Source: Alphaproteobacteria bacterium
GTDB lineage: Bacteria; Pseudomonadota; Alphaproteobacteria; Sphingomonadales; JAKSBY01
Direction: 5' to 3'
DNA length: 64,000 nucleotides
Assembly: GCA_021774625.1 (NCBI GenBank)
Contig: JAJFIV010000012.1
Coordinates: 57,103 to 121,102 of the forward strand
Position 1 is the stretch's first letter. Each line of letters begins with the position of its first letter. The translations under genes and the position numbers were made by a program. The notes below the pieces were generated by a model. The model did not search any database. It saw only the letters and a list, made by a program, of their open reading frames with translations, and was not told the origin of the DNA. Of the stretch, positions 1-10,643 are shown one piece after another.

Positions 1-1423
1 ATTTGCCCTGACATTTGGCGCTCAGACACGGCAGGGACGGATTGACTTCATAAAGAGCCCGTTCCAGGCCATGGCCCAGATGATTGTGCTGGGCGAGCTC
101 TGCCACCCGGCTAACTTCATAGCTCAGGCTTTTTGCAATGGTTTTCTTTTCATTGGCAATTTCGGCAACGCTTGCAATCAATTGCGACGCCAGCAGTTCA
201 TGGAAGATCGCCATCCGGTCCCGGTCATCCCGGTGCTGCGCATCGGCAATCGCCGGCCCCAGACCGTCGAAGCAAACGGCAACCCGGCGGTATCGGACCG
301 GTCCGGCCGGATCAAGAAACATGCAGACTTTTGCAATCATCTCCGCATCCGCCTTGGGATTGGGCGCTAATTCCACGGCGGGTTTGACATTGATCAGACG
401 TTCCATCCGGTCAGAAAGGACATCGTGGCTTAACGCCTGCTGACTCCATTCAAGGAAATTCTGTTCCCGAATATAAGCGGCGGCAGGGACGATATTTTCG
501 GCAAAAGCCTGCGCCAGATGCCGCCGGTCGGCATAGGTCTTGCCGTTAAAGTTGATCGGCTTGCTGAGACTCCAGTTTTTCATGCCGGATCGTTTTTGCG
601 GGACAATGCCGTCCACCCACTGAGCGAGATCATTAAGATTCCAGCGCTCGGCCGGGTTATCATTCAGAAGGCCGCGCAGCATTACGCCCATGGCTCCGGG
701 GATTTCATGCTTGCCGCATAGCGCACGGAATGATCCGTGATGAATGCGTGCGGCCAGAAAGGCTTCGGGCGCCTGATCATAACCGGGCCACTGATTAAGA
801 TAACAGGTGAGGATGGCCGCGCCCAGCGCGAAAAGATCCGCGGTTTCATTGGCTTCCCCGCGGCCAAAGGGGTCGGCAACGGCCCTTTCCAGTGGTTCGA
901 AAGCGGCAAGCTGGCCTGAGCCTGCGGGCATGCTGATACATTCACCAAGAATAATTGCATTGTCACCGGGCACGGCGAAAAAGATATTATTGGGCCGGAT
1001 CGCGCGGTGCGTGATGTCCCGTTCATGCAGGGTGCTGAGGGCGCTGATGGCTGCAGGGATCAGTTGCTTTCTGATCAGCCTTTCGGTCACATTGGGATGG
1101 ACGCCGCCCGCCGACATGAGCGCCTCCCCCAGCGGCCGTTCAAACAACGTAACCAGTCGCACACCATCCTTGCCGGCCGGCATGACTTCCTGATCGACAG
1201 GATTGACAAGGTTGGTTACCGGCGCCTGTAAAAGCGACTTTGCCACATCATTGCGGCTGGGAATGGCGCGCTCCTGAACCAGGCCATAGACCGGATGTTT
1301 GGGATTATCGGCATCGGAAGCCGCATAGGCCTTTCCGCCCGGCGAATCGAACGCGGGCAGCGCACTGGCAAAATCAACCTGATATGCCGCATGATATTCG
1401 CCTGTCTGGTCGCGGGCCGCCAT
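1..1423 (-). CDS. Protein kinase-like protein, probable pseudokinase (C-terminus outside window)
   Basis: This open frame is missing from the ORF track because it runs off the left edge. I read about 474 codons without a stop from an ATG at 1423. It has a kinase-like layout. After an N-terminal lobe comes THRAIRPNNIFF, which aligns with the HRDxKxxN catalytic loop, and then ILGECIS where DFG is expected. The loop Asp is Ala, the Lys is Arg and the DFG Asp is Gly, so phosphotransfer is unlikely. The conserved-looking DLFALGAAILTCYLN segment resembles the kinase F-helix region (DxFxLG). A long helical C-terminal part follows, ending in the window around LSYEVSRVAELAQHNHLG. It lies 90 bp downstream of the M16 peptidase on the same strand and may be co-transcribed. 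A weak or atypical active kinase cannot be excluded. Confidence 0.72.
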   Translation of the reverse strand, partial: MAARDQTGEYHAAYQVDFASALPAFDSPGGKAYAASDADNPKHPVYGLVQERAIPSRNDVAKSLLQAPVTNLVNPVDQEVMPAGKDGVRLVTLFERPLGEALMSAGGVHPNVTERLIRKQLIPAAISALSTLHERDITHRAIRPNNIFFAVPGDNAIILGECISMPAGSGQLAAFEPLERAVADPFGRGEANETADLFALGAAILTCYLNQWPGYDQAPEAFLAARIHHGSFRALCGKHEIPGAMGVMLRGLLNDNPAERWNLNDLAQWVDGIVPQKRSGMKNWSLSKPINFNGKTYADRRHLAQAFAENIVPAAAYIREQNFLEWSQQALSHDVLSDRMERLINVKPAVELAPNPKADAEMIAKVCMFLDPAGPVRYRRVAVCFDGLGPAIADAQHRDDRDRMAIFHELLASQLIASVAEIANEKKTIAKSLSYEVSRVAELAQHNHLGHGLERALYEVNPSLPCLSAKCQGK

Positions 1424-1513
1424 GTCTTACACCCCATATTGCTTATGCAAAAATGGCAAAATTCACCGCTTACAGCATAATGCCGGGACGTTTAAGACAG
1501 TGTTAAGCTTATT

Positions 1514-2773
1514 CTAAATTGCAAATAAGCCTTTGATCGTCTCGAAAGGGGCCAGGGCGGCGGATTGTCCGACGGAAGCGACGGCCAGATCGCCGGAAAG
1601 GGTACGGGCCGCCACCTGCTGGACAGCCCGGACATCAATGGCGTCGACTTTTTCAATCATTTCCCCGATTGCCAGCGGGCGGTCAAAAATCAGCATCTGG
1701 CGGCCCAGCTGTTCAATCCGGGAGGTCGAACTTTCCAGCGACATGAGAAGGCCGGCCCGTAACTGGGCGCGGGCGCGGGCGACTTCGGCCTCATCAGCCC
1801 GGTCTGCCAGTTTTTTCATTTCTTCAGCAATTACCGGCATCAGGGCGCCCGCCTGTTCCGGATCCGTCCCGGCATAAATACCGAACAGCCCGGTATCGGC
1901 ATGGGAGGAGGTGAAGGAATAGACCGAATAGGCCAATCCCCGGTTTTCGCGGATTTCCTGAAACAGCCGTGATGACATGCCGCCGCCGAGTACCGTGGAA
2001 AACACCTGAAGCGCATAATAATCGGGATCGGTATAAGGAATGCTGGCAAAACCCAGAGACAGATGAAGCTGCTCCAGCTGCTTTTCAATCCGGCATTCGC
2101 CGCCGCCAAATCTGGCAGGCTCGAAGGCCCGGACCCGCTCTGCAGGCAAATCGGCAAAGGCCGTTTCGATCAGGCTGACGATATCGCCGTGAGAGACATT
2201 CCCCGCCGCCGCGACCACCATGGACGAGCCACGGTAATGGGTGTTCATATAGGAGCGGATCAGGCCGGGCGTGAAGTTCCGGATACTTTCCTCGGTTCCC
2301 AGAATGGAGCGGCCCAAAGGCTGGTCGGGAAAGGCTGTTTCCTGCAGCTTGTCGAAAATAATATCGTCCGGCGTATCATTGACCTGGCCCACCTCCTGCA
2401 GGATCACATCCTGTTCCCGCGCCAGTTCTTTTTGGTCGAACAGAGAATTTTGCAGGATATCGGCGAGGATATCGGCGGCAAGCGGCACATCTTCTTTCAT
2501 GACCCGGGCGTAATAGGTCGTATGATCGCGGGAGGTATAGGCGTTGAGATGCCCGCCCACGGCTTCGATCTCTTCGGCGATGGCCCGTGCCGTGCGGCGT
2601 TTGGTTCCCTTGAATGCCATATGTTCCAGCAGATGCGAGACGCCGTTCTGCTCTTTCTTTTCATAGCGTGCACCGACATCGGCCCAGATACCGATCGAGG
2701 CGGTTTTCAGATGCGGCATATTTTCGGTGATGACCCGGATGCCGTTTTTCAATCGGCTGAGTGTGACTGTCAT
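1514..2773 (-). CDS. M16 family zinc metallopeptidase (mitochondrial processing peptidase-like)
   Basis: The 419-aa protein carries the inverted zinc motif HLLEH near residue 47, within NGVSHLLEHMAFKGT, with the downstream Glu-rich helix usual for M16B peptidases. Length fits the single-chain alphaproteobacterial relatives of the mitochondrial processing peptidase beta subunit (about 420 aa). No signal peptide is visible, so it probably acts in the cytoplasm on peptides. Its ATG overlaps the thrC stop codon (ATGA), so the two are translationally coupled; thrC followed by an M16 peptidase is a familiar alphaproteobacterial arrangement. Physiological substrate unknown. Confidence 0.93.
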   Translation of the reverse strand: MTVTLSRLKNGIRVITENMPHLKTASIGIWADVGARYEKKEQNGVSHLLEHMAFKGTKRRTARAIAEEIEAVGGHLNAYTSRDHTTYYARVMKEDVPLAADILADILQNSLFDQKELAREQDVILQEVGQVNDTPDDIIFDKLQETAFPDQPLGRSILGTEESIRNFTPGLIRSYMNTHYRGSSMVVAAAGNVSHGDIVSLIETAFADLPAERVRAFEPARFGGGECRIEKQLEQLHLSLGFASIPYTDPDYYALQVFSTVLGGGMSSRLFQEIRENRGLAYSVYSFTSSHADTGLFGIYAGTDPEQAGALMPVIAEEMKKLADRADEAEVARARAQLRAGLLMSLESSTSRIEQLGRQMLIFDRPLAIGEMIEKVDAIDVRAVQQVAARTLSGDLAVASVGQSAALAPFETIKGLFAI

Positions 2774-4164
2774 ACGAACGCTCTTTCGGAAATATAGCTT
2801 TTCAGTCCATCAAGATCGGCAGTCAGGGACTTAAAGTGCTCCCGCCGGGTAAACAGATCGGCAAGATCATCGGGCAGGGGAGGGTGGACGCCGGTCGCTT
2901 TTTCCACCGCAGCGGGGAACTTTGCCGGATGCGCGGTGGAAAGGCAGACCACGGGTCCCTCAATTTTCCTCCGGAACGATTGCGCTGCCCTCACCCCCAC
3001 CGCCGTGTGTGGGTCGATCAGATAGCCGGACTGTCTGTAGACGTCGCCAATGGTATCTAGCGTAACGCCGTCATCGACGCGCATGGCAGAGAATGTGGCG
3101 CTGAGCCGCGCCATATGAGGCTCTGTGAGCACAATCCCCCCGTCGTTGGATATTTTTATCATTTGTTGCCTGACAGCATCGCCGTCCCGGCCCAAAAGGT
3201 CAAATAAAAGCCGTTCAAAATTACTTGATTGCTGGATATCCATGGCCGGGCTGAGGGTCTGCTGGACCGTTCCCTTGCTGTAATCCCCGGATCGAAACGC
3301 ACGGGCCAGGATATCGTTCTCATTGGTGGCGATGATCAGTTTTTCGATGCCGAGCCCCATCCGACCGGCGGCGTAACCCGCAAAGACATTGCCGAAATTA
3401 CCGCTCGGGACCGAGAATGTGATTTTTTTGTCCGCACCGCCAAGCCGGCTTGCCGCATAAAAATAATAGACGGTCTGCGCCGCGATCCGCGCCCAGTTGA
3501 TGGAATTAACGGCATTAAGCCGGTGTTGTTCGCGAAAGGCAGCATCGGCAAACAGGGCTTTGACCAGGGCCTGACAGTCATCAAAGGTGCCATCGATGGC
3601 GATATTGAATATATTATCGGCCCGGACTGTGGTCATCTGGCGGCGCTGGACGTCTGATATCCGCCCGGAAGGGTGCAGCATGAACAGTTTCACCCGCTTT
3701 GATCCCTTAAAGGCGTCAATGGCGGCGGACCCGGTGTCGCCAGAGGTTGCGCCCACGATCGTGATATGCATCCCGCGCCTTGCCAGAATATGATCCAGCA
3801 GCCGGCCCAGAAACTGCAGGGCGAAATCCTTGAAGGCGAGGGTCGGGCCGTGGAACAGTTCCAATACCCACAAATCATCGCCAATTTCCTTAAGCGGAGC
3901 GATGTCCGGATGACGGAAGCCGGCGTAAGCATGCTTCAGCAGTGTCTGCCGGCTATCTTCATCCATTGAACCCGTCATAAAGGGGCTGAGGATATGATCC
4001 GCAACCCCGGCATAGGATTGGGCGACAAAGCCTTCGCGCGCTTTGGCGTCAATCGCAGGCCAATGGTCCGGCACATAAAGCCCGCCATCGGATGCCAGGC
4101 CGGTCAGGGCCACCCCTTCAAAATCAAGCGGGCGGGCACCCCCTCTGGTGCTTATATAGTGCAA
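2770..4164 (-). CDS. thrC: Threonine synthase
   Basis: PLP enzyme converting O-phosphohomoserine to threonine, the last step of threonine synthesis. The 464-aa length and the N-terminus MHYISTRGGARPLDFEGV are typical of the long proteobacterial form. GPTLAFKDFALQFLG holds the PLP lysine, GATSGDTGSAA is the phosphate-binding loop, and VPSGNFGNVFAGY is a further family signature. The start is a TTG preceded five bases upstream by a strong GGAGG, which supports this rare initiator. Its stop overlaps the M16 peptidase start. It follows SURF1 by about 54 bp, so it may be read from the cytochrome oxidase operon. Confidence 0.96.
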   Translation of the reverse strand: MHYISTRGGARPLDFEGVALTGLASDGGLYVPDHWPAIDAKAREGFVAQSYAGVADHILSPFMTGSMDEDSRQTLLKHAYAGFRHPDIAPLKEIGDDLWVLELFHGPTLAFKDFALQFLGRLLDHILARRGMHITIVGATSGDTGSAAIDAFKGSKRVKLFMLHPSGRISDVQRRQMTTVRADNIFNIAIDGTFDDCQALVKALFADAAFREQHRLNAVNSINWARIAAQTVYYFYAASRLGGADKKITFSVPSGNFGNVFAGYAAGRMGLGIEKLIIATNENDILARAFRSGDYSKGTVQQTLSPAMDIQQSSNFERLLFDLLGRDGDAVRQQMIKISNDGGIVLTEPHMARLSATFSAMRVDDGVTLDTIGDVYRQSGYLIDPHTAVGVRAAQSFRRKIEGPVVCLSTAHPAKFPAAVEKATGVHPPLPDDLADLFTRREHFKSLTADLDGLKSYISERAFV

Positions 4165-4218
4165 AGAGACCTCCAGCCTCGGTCAAATAAGGCGCGTCAC
4201 TCTAGTGAGGGTGGGGGA

Positions 4219-4941
4219 TCAAGGCAAGTCCGGCATTTTCCGCACATGATAGGCAGCAAAGACCCCGAGCAGGACAAGAGCGAGACCGTACCAGGTGATG
4301 GCATATTGCAAATGGTCGTTGGGGATGTCGATGCGGGTCTGGCCGCCAATGGGATAGCCGCCGGGATTGGGTGTTGCATCCGCTTCGATGAAAAGCGGGG
4401 CGACCGGGGCGATTTCCATATCGCCCGCCATTTTTTCAATGTTGGCGGCGTACCAGACAGTGCCGTCCAGCCGATCATCGGGGGTGAACCATCCGGGATG
4501 CCTGCTTTCCCTGGCAAGACCGGTGACGGTTACCGTTCCTGTCACCTGCGCCATAAGTCTGGTTTGCGGATTTTTTCTTTCAGGTGGCACCCACCCGCGA
4601 TTGACCAGGATCGTTGGACCGCCGTCCGCCCGGATCAGGGGGGTGATGATCTGATAACCGGGACCGCCATCAGGGCTGACGGTAAAGAGATGACGTTCCT
4701 TTTCATGAATAAATCTGCCGGTGGCTGAAACGGGACGGTAAATCCAGTCTTCAGGCGTCCGGACCCGGGCGGGCAGGGACGCCGGCCTTTCCGCCATTTG
4801 CCGGTCGATAGTGGCAATCAGATCTGATTTCCATTGTAGCCGCTGCACCTGCCAGCTGCCTAGGCCGATCAGCACAATCAGCGCCGCCACGGTCAGGCCC
4901 AGCGCCCAGGGACCAGGGCGGATGAATTTAATGCCAGTCAT
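4219..4941 (-). CDS. SURF1 family cytochrome oxidase assembly protein
   Basis: Membrane protein helping heme a insertion into cytochrome c oxidase subunit I. It has the two-helix SURF1 plan: a first TM near residues 10-30 ending in GLGSWQVQRLQWK, a large periplasmic domain with the ILVNRGWVP signature, and a C-terminal TM ending AAYHVRKMP. The ORF track begins further upstream. I chose the ATG at 4941 (MTGIKFIRPG), which gives 240 aa and the usual short N-terminus and overlaps the DUF983 stop by 14 bp, suggesting coupling. It sits at the end of the cta cluster. Confidence 0.93.
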   Translation of the reverse strand: MTGIKFIRPGPWALGLTVAALIVLIGLGSWQVQRLQWKSDLIATIDRQMAERPASLPARVRTPEDWIYRPVSATGRFIHEKERHLFTVSPDGGPGYQIITPLIRADGGPTILVNRGWVPPERKNPQTRLMAQVTGTVTVTGLARESRHPGWFTPDDRLDGTVWYAANIEKMAGDMEIAPVAPLFIEADATPNPGGYPIGGQTRIDIPNDHLQYAITWYGLALVLLGVFAAYHVRKMPDLP

Positions 4942-5311
4942 CGTGCCCACTGCCGCTTTGGCCTTCGCCCGCCCGGTGATGATATTGCAGCGCAATCAGA
5001 ACACCTTTAAAGGGCCGCAGCAGACCCAAGGACAGTAACAGGATCAGGGGCAGCCAGAGCACGGCATGCACCCAGTAGGACGGTTCATACTTGACTTCCA
5101 CAATCAGCGCGGAAAAAGCTACGATAAAGCCGACAATCAGAATGATGAACACCGCCGGGCCGTCGCCGCTATCGACCCTGGCATAATCCAGATCGCAATC
5201 GGGGCAGGTTTTGGCGACCGTCAGATAGCCGGAAAAAAGCGGCCCCGTGCCACAGCGCGGACAGCGGCATTTTATTCCGGCTTTAAAAGGAGAAATATGC
5301 GGGGAAGGCAC
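4928..5311 (-). CDS. DUF983 membrane protein of the cytochrome oxidase cluster
   Basis: Small protein with an N-terminal zinc-ribbon-like pair, CRCPRCG and a later CPDCDLDYA, then SGDGPAVF and two TM helices (VFIILIVGFIVAFSALIV and AVLWLPLILLLSLGLL) ending in RPFKGVLIALQYHHRA. This matches DUF983 proteins found beside ctaE and SURF1 in Alphaproteobacteria; function unproven, probably oxidase assembly. The track's 175-aa start lies deep inside ctaE. A GTG at 5311 with a GAAGAG upstream gives 127 aa and the expected dozen residues before the first Cys pair. An ATG at 5356, overlapping ctaE, is the alternative. Confidence 0.85.
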   Translation of the reverse strand: MPSPHISPFKAGIKCRCPRCGTGPLFSGYLTVAKTCPDCDLDYARVDSGDGPAVFIILIVGFIVAFSALIVEVKYEPSYWVHAVLWLPLILLLSLGLLRPFKGVLIALQYHHRAGEGQSGSGHDDWH

Positions 5312-5321
5312 CGCTCTTCGC

Positions 5322-6137
5322 TTAGTGGGCCGCCGGAACGCCTGCGCCCCAGACATAGATGGCCGCGAACAGGAAGAGCCAGACCACATCGACAAAATGC
5401 CAGTACCAGGCGGCAGCTTCAAAACCGAAATGATGATCGGGTTTGAAATGGCCACGATAGGCGCGAACCAGACAGACCGTCAGGAAAATGGTGCCGATCA
5501 GCACATGGGCGCCATGAAACCCGGTCGCCATATAGAAGGTCGAGCCGTATATGCTGCCGGAAAAGCCAAAAGAGGCATGGATATATTCATAAACCTGAAA
5601 ACCGGTAAAGGACGCCCCCAACAGCACCGTCAGCCATAGGCCTTTTTTCAAACCCTCCCGGTCGCCATGAACCAGGGCATGATGCGCCCAGGTCACTGTG
5701 GTGCCCGACAAAAGCAGGATCAGCGTATTGACAAAGGGAATATGCCAGGGATCGAAGGTTTCAATCCCCGTTGGCGGCCAGACGGAACCAACGGCTTCCG
5801 TCGGGAACAGCGAGGCGTTGAAATAAGCCCAGAACCAGGCGAGGAAAAACATCACTTCCGAGGCAATGAACAGGATCATGCCGTAGCGCAGACCGATCTG
5901 AACCACCGGCGTATGATCGCCCTTATGTTCGCCCTCATTAATCACATCGGCCCACCAGGCATACATTGTGTAGAGAACGCCGAGGGTGCCGGCGATAAAG
6001 ATATAGCCGAAGCCGTTCCAGTCATGCATCCAGCCGATGGCGCCGATGGCCATCAGAAGAGCAGAAAAAGATCCGACCAGCGGCCACGGGCTCGGGTCTA
6101 CCAGATGATAGTCATGTTGAACTTCTTCATGCGCCAT
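5322..6137 (-). CDS. ctaE: Cytochrome c oxidase subunit III
   Basis: Subunit III of the aa3-type oxidase, a seven-helix membrane protein. The 271 aa start [20 protein letters not shown] and include [21 protein letters not shown] and [12 protein letters not shown], both diagnostic. The C-terminus has [28 protein letters not shown] lies upstream of the ATG at workable spacing. It lies between ctaG and the DUF983 gene, the standard order in the alphaproteobacterial cta cluster. Confidence 0.98.
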   Translation of the reverse strand: MAHEEVQHDYHLVDPSPWPLVGSFSALLMAIGAIGWMHDWNGFGYIFIAGTLGVLYTMYAWWADVINEGEHKGDHTPVVQIGLRYGMILFIASEVMFFLAWFWAYFNASLFPTEAVGSVWPPTGIETFDPWHIPFVNTLILLLSGTTVTWAHHALVHGDREGLKKGLWLTVLLGASFTGFQVYEYIHASFGFSGSIYGSTFYMATGFHGAHVLIGTIFLTVCLVRAYRGHFKPDHHFGFEAAAWYWHFVDVVWLFLFAAIYVWGAGVPAAH

Positions 6138-6156
6138 AGGTCTGGTCCTTATTCAA

Positions 6157-6702
6157 TCAGTTTTCCAGAGGAAAAAAAGTGTAGGAGAGCACAATTTCCT
6201 TCACATCGTTTAAATTGGGATCATCGGCAATGGCCGGATCGATATAATAGGTGACCGGCATATCGACGGTCTGCCCCGCTGCCAGCGTTTGCTCGGTAAA
6301 GCAGAAACAGTCGATTTTGGTGAAATACTGCCCGGCCTTGAAAGGCGTCACATTAAAGACGGCGGTGCCGGTCACGGTTTTGCGGGAAAGATTGGTGGCT
6401 TCATAGAAGGCGATGGCCTGTTCGCCGATCCTGACGGTTTGCGGTCCGTGGGCCGGACCAAAGCGCCAGGCAATGCCGTTGGTGTTGGCATCAAACCGGA
6501 CCTTGATCTCCCGGTCCAGGACAGGCTGCGCCTCGGCATTTTCCGCTGCAACCTGTGTTGTGCCGCCATAACCTGTGACCTGACAGAATAGTTCGTAAAG
6601 CGGGACAGCCGCATAAGCGGCCCCGACCATTCCGGCTGCTATCAGCAGTAAAAGGACCGCCAGGCGGTTATTCTGCGTATTATTTTGCGTCAGTGTCGTC
6701 AT
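6157..6702 (-). CDS. ctaG: Cytochrome c oxidase assembly protein CtaG/Cox11
   Basis: Copper chaperone delivering Cu to the CuB site of subunit I. It has one N-terminal TM (RLAVLLLLIAAGMVGAAYAAVPLYELFC), then a periplasmic beta-domain with the CFCF copper-binding motif in KIDCFCFTEQTL. The ORF track starts at a GTG at 6708. The ATG at 6702 is preferred because it overlaps the stop of the preceding 42-aa gene (TAATG), giving 181 aa and coupled translation. Confidence 0.95.
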   Translation of the reverse strand: MTTLTQNNTQNNRLAVLLLLIAAGMVGAAYAAVPLYELFCQVTGYGGTTQVAAENAEAQPVLDREIKVRFDANTNGIAWRFGPAHGPQTVRIGEQAIAFYEATNLSRKTVTGTAVFNVTPFKAGQYFTKIDCFCFTEQTLAAGQTVDMPVTYYIDPAIADDPNLNDVKEIVLSYTFFPLEN

Positions 6703-6830
6703 TACCACCCCGCCTGCATTTTCACGAAGGATATAACAAAAATCAGCAATACAAAACCCAAGAGCAGCGCGCCGACAGCAAAGTTTTTGCTGCGGAGCTT
6801 CTTATCCAGATGCCGCCGGTCGTTCATCAT
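6702..6830 (-). CDS. Small single-helix membrane protein of the cta cluster (CoxF-type)
   Basis: Too short for the ORF track. Read on the minus strand, 42 codons give [20 protein letters not shown], then a hydrophobic helix ([15 protein letters not shown]), then VKMQAGW. The ATG overlaps the ctaB stop (ATGA) and the TAA overlaps the ctaG start (TAATG), so the gene is locked into the operon by coupling at both ends. Position and architecture match the short proteins between ctaB and ctaG in other Alphaproteobacteria, sometimes called CoxF. Probable role in oxidase assembly; not proven. Confidence 0.82.
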   Translation of the reverse strand: MMNDRRHLDKKLRSKNFAVGALLLGFVLLIFVISFVKMQAGW

Positions 6831-7741
6831 AAAATCCTTCCAATCAGGGCCTCGAGCGCCAGGGCTGCAAACAGCGAAAAGAGATAAAGAATGGAAAACC
6901 CGAAAAAGCGTTTGGCCGTTTCCGTCCGCGGGTCGCGCTGGACGCGGGACGCTCCGAATACAAAGGCTGCGCCCATAAGGATTGAAAGAGCGCCATACAC
7001 CGGGCCGGCAAAGCCTAAAATCCAGGGCAGGGCGCCGGCGGGGCCGACAATCAGGGCATAGAGGAAAATCTGCTTCCGGGTTGCTTTCTCGCCAGCAGTC
7101 ACCGGCAGCATGGGAATGCCGGCCTTTTCATAATCGCCAGCGCAGAACAGCGACAGCGCCCAGAAATGCGGCGGCGTCCAAAAAAAGATCAGGGCGAACA
7201 GAACCAAAGGCTCGATGCTGATGCCGCCCGTCACCGCCGCCCAGCCGATCACCGGCGGCAAGGCGCCGGCAACCCCGCCAATGACAATATTCTGCGCGGT
7301 GCGGCGCTTCAGCCACATGGTGTAAACCACGCCGTAAAAAAAGATGGTGAAGGCCAGCAGGCCCGCCGCGAGATAATTCACAAACAGCCCCATGGCGATT
7401 ACCGATGCGATGCCGAGCGTAAGACCAAAACCTAGCGCCGCGCCACGATCCAGCCTGCCGCCCGGAATGGGCCGGCGGCTCGTGCGGGCCATTTTGGCGT
7501 CGATATCCGCCTCATACCACATGTTCAGCGCACCCGAAGCACCGGCGCCAATGGCGACAAACAGGATAGCGGCAAATGCGATGGCGGGATGAAGACTTCC
7601 TGGCGCAATCACCAGCCCGGTAAAGGCGGTGAAGATCACCAGTGACATCACCCTGGGCTTCAACAGCGCAAAATAATCGCCGACGGCCGCTTCGCTCTGG
7701 GCGTAGCTTTCAGGAGCATTTATGACGGCGGGCTCACTCAC
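6827..7741 (-). CDS. ctaB: Protoheme IX farnesyltransferase (heme O synthase)
   Basis: Polytopic UbiA-family prenyltransferase turning heme B into heme O, the precursor of heme A for the oxidase encoded next door. The 304 aa include the first Asp-rich motif in [21 protein letters not shown] and the second conserved region around [14 protein letters not shown], both diagnostic for COX10/CtaB. It follows ctaD by 15 bp and overlaps the downstream 42-aa gene by 4 bp. Confidence 0.97.
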   Translation of the reverse strand: MSEPAVINAPESYAQSEAAVGDYFALLKPRVMSLVIFTAFTGLVIAPGSLHPAIAFAAILFVAIGAGASGALNMWYEADIDAKMARTSRRPIPGGRLDRGAALGFGLTLGIASVIAMGLFVNYLAAGLLAFTIFFYGVVYTMWLKRRTAQNIVIGGVAGALPPVIGWAAVTGGISIEPLVLFALIFFWTPPHFWALSLFCAGDYEKAGIPMLPVTAGEKATRKQIFLYALIVGPAGALPWILGFAGPVYGALSILMGAAFVFGASRVQRDPRTETAKRFFGFSILYLFSLFAALALEALIGRIL

Positions 7742-7756
7742 GATCAGACCGGCTCC

Positions 7757-9391
<1,635 letters not shown>

Positions 9392-9408
9392 TTAAATCCC
9401 TCTGGTAA

Positions 9409-10344
9409 CTATTTGTTGACGTCGGCCGCGGCAAGCCGGACGGGTGCGGTGCCATTCATGGCGTAAACGGATTTGGCGCGGCCCAGCCAGGCCTGATAGT
9501 CGGCCTCGCTCACCACTTCGACAACGATGGGCATAAAGGAATGATCCTTGCCGCAGAGTTCCGAACACTGGCCATAAAAGGTGCCGATTTCCGTTGCCTG
9601 AAACCAGGTTTCATTGACCCGGCCCGGCACCGCATCAACCTTGATGCCAAAGGCCGGGACTGTCCAGGCATGGAGCACATCATCGGCCGTCACCAAAACT
9701 TTCACAACTTTATTTACCGGCACCACCACCCTGGTATCGGTGTCGAAAAGCCGGAATATCTCGGGCGGAGAGCTCCGGCCCAGCATATTCTGCAGGTCGG
9801 ACAGCATGGCCTGTTTGTCCCGTGCGTCATCCGGACTGAGATTGGCGCCGTAATAGGAAGCCGGGATCATAATAGCGTCAAAACTCAGCCCGCCTTCGTC
9901 CGGATATTCATAAGTCCAGTTCCATTGATGGCCGGTGGCTTTCAGCACAATATCCGCCTCGGGAATGACGTCTTGATAATAAAGCAACCGAAAGCTGGGA
10001 ATGGCAATGACAATCAGAATGATAATCGGCGCAACCGTCCAGATAATCTCAATGAAGGTGTTATGCGAGGTTTTTGAGGGTTCCGGATTGGCTTTCCTGT
10101 TATAGCGGATCATCACCCAAAGCAGCAGCAGAAAAATAATGGCCGTGATCACCGAGATGATGATCAGCAGCAGGTTATGGAACCCGGTCAATTGCTCCAT
10201 GATCGGCGAGGCTGGTTCCTGAAACCCCATCTGTCCGTCTGCGGGCTTGCCGATCCGTCCGCTCTGCGCCAATGCCGCCGGTCCGAAACCTGAAATACTA
10301 ACGATCAGAAGAGTTAAAACGGCAAAAACCTTTTTAACGATCAT
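9409..10344 (-). CDS. ctaC: Cytochrome c oxidase subunit II
   Basis: Subunit II holding the binuclear CuA centre that accepts electrons from cytochrome c. It has a signal peptide (MIVKKVFAVLTLLIVSISGF ... ALAQ), two TM helices, and a periplasmic cupredoxin domain with the CuA ligand run CSELCGKDHSFMP; the aromatic entry motif is seen as GHQWNWTYEYPD. Total 311 aa. AAGGAAGG lies about ten bases before the ATG. It is the first gene of the cta operon in this window. Confidence 0.98.
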   Translation of the reverse strand: MIVKKVFAVLTLLIVSISGFGPAALAQSGRIGKPADGQMGFQEPASPIMEQLTGFHNLLLIIISVITAIIFLLLLWVMIRYNRKANPEPSKTSHNTFIEIIWTVAPIIILIVIAIPSFRLLYYQDVIPEADIVLKATGHQWNWTYEYPDEGGLSFDAIMIPASYYGANLSPDDARDKQAMLSDLQNMLGRSSPPEIFRLFDTDTRVVVPVNKVVKVLVTADDVLHAWTVPAFGIKVDAVPGRVNETWFQATEIGTFYGQCSELCGKDHSFMPIVVEVVSEADYQAWLGRAKSVYAMNGTAPVRLAAADVNK

Positions 10345-10643
10345 GATGCTGATACCTTCCTTTATTCAAGATATGACTGACCCAAACCACAATTAACGCA
10401 CCCGGCCAGACGCGCCTGTTTCAAACTCATATTATGGACGTTTGCCCGTGTCCCCCCAGTAAAAGGCTCAGCCCGAATATACTGGTAACTCATCGATCTT
10501 ATAACAGATTTCTTCGGCCCGGCAAGCCCCTGCGACGTCCTGACACGTGAGGCTTGGAATCCCGGTAAAACTTGCTTTCCCGGCCGGCCGGGCCATGTTA
10601 AAGCCATGCCTATATCATTTTGATTAACGACTGGTAGACAGAC
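10345..10643. other. Divergent intergenic region between ctaC and tldD
   Basis: About 300 bp separate the divergent ctaC and tldD starts. It must hold the cta operon promoter and probably a tldD promoter. I could not pick convincing -35/-10 boxes or a clear palindrome. The 81-aa minus-strand ORF in the track shows no recognisable protein features and is treated as spurious. Confidence 0.5.
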
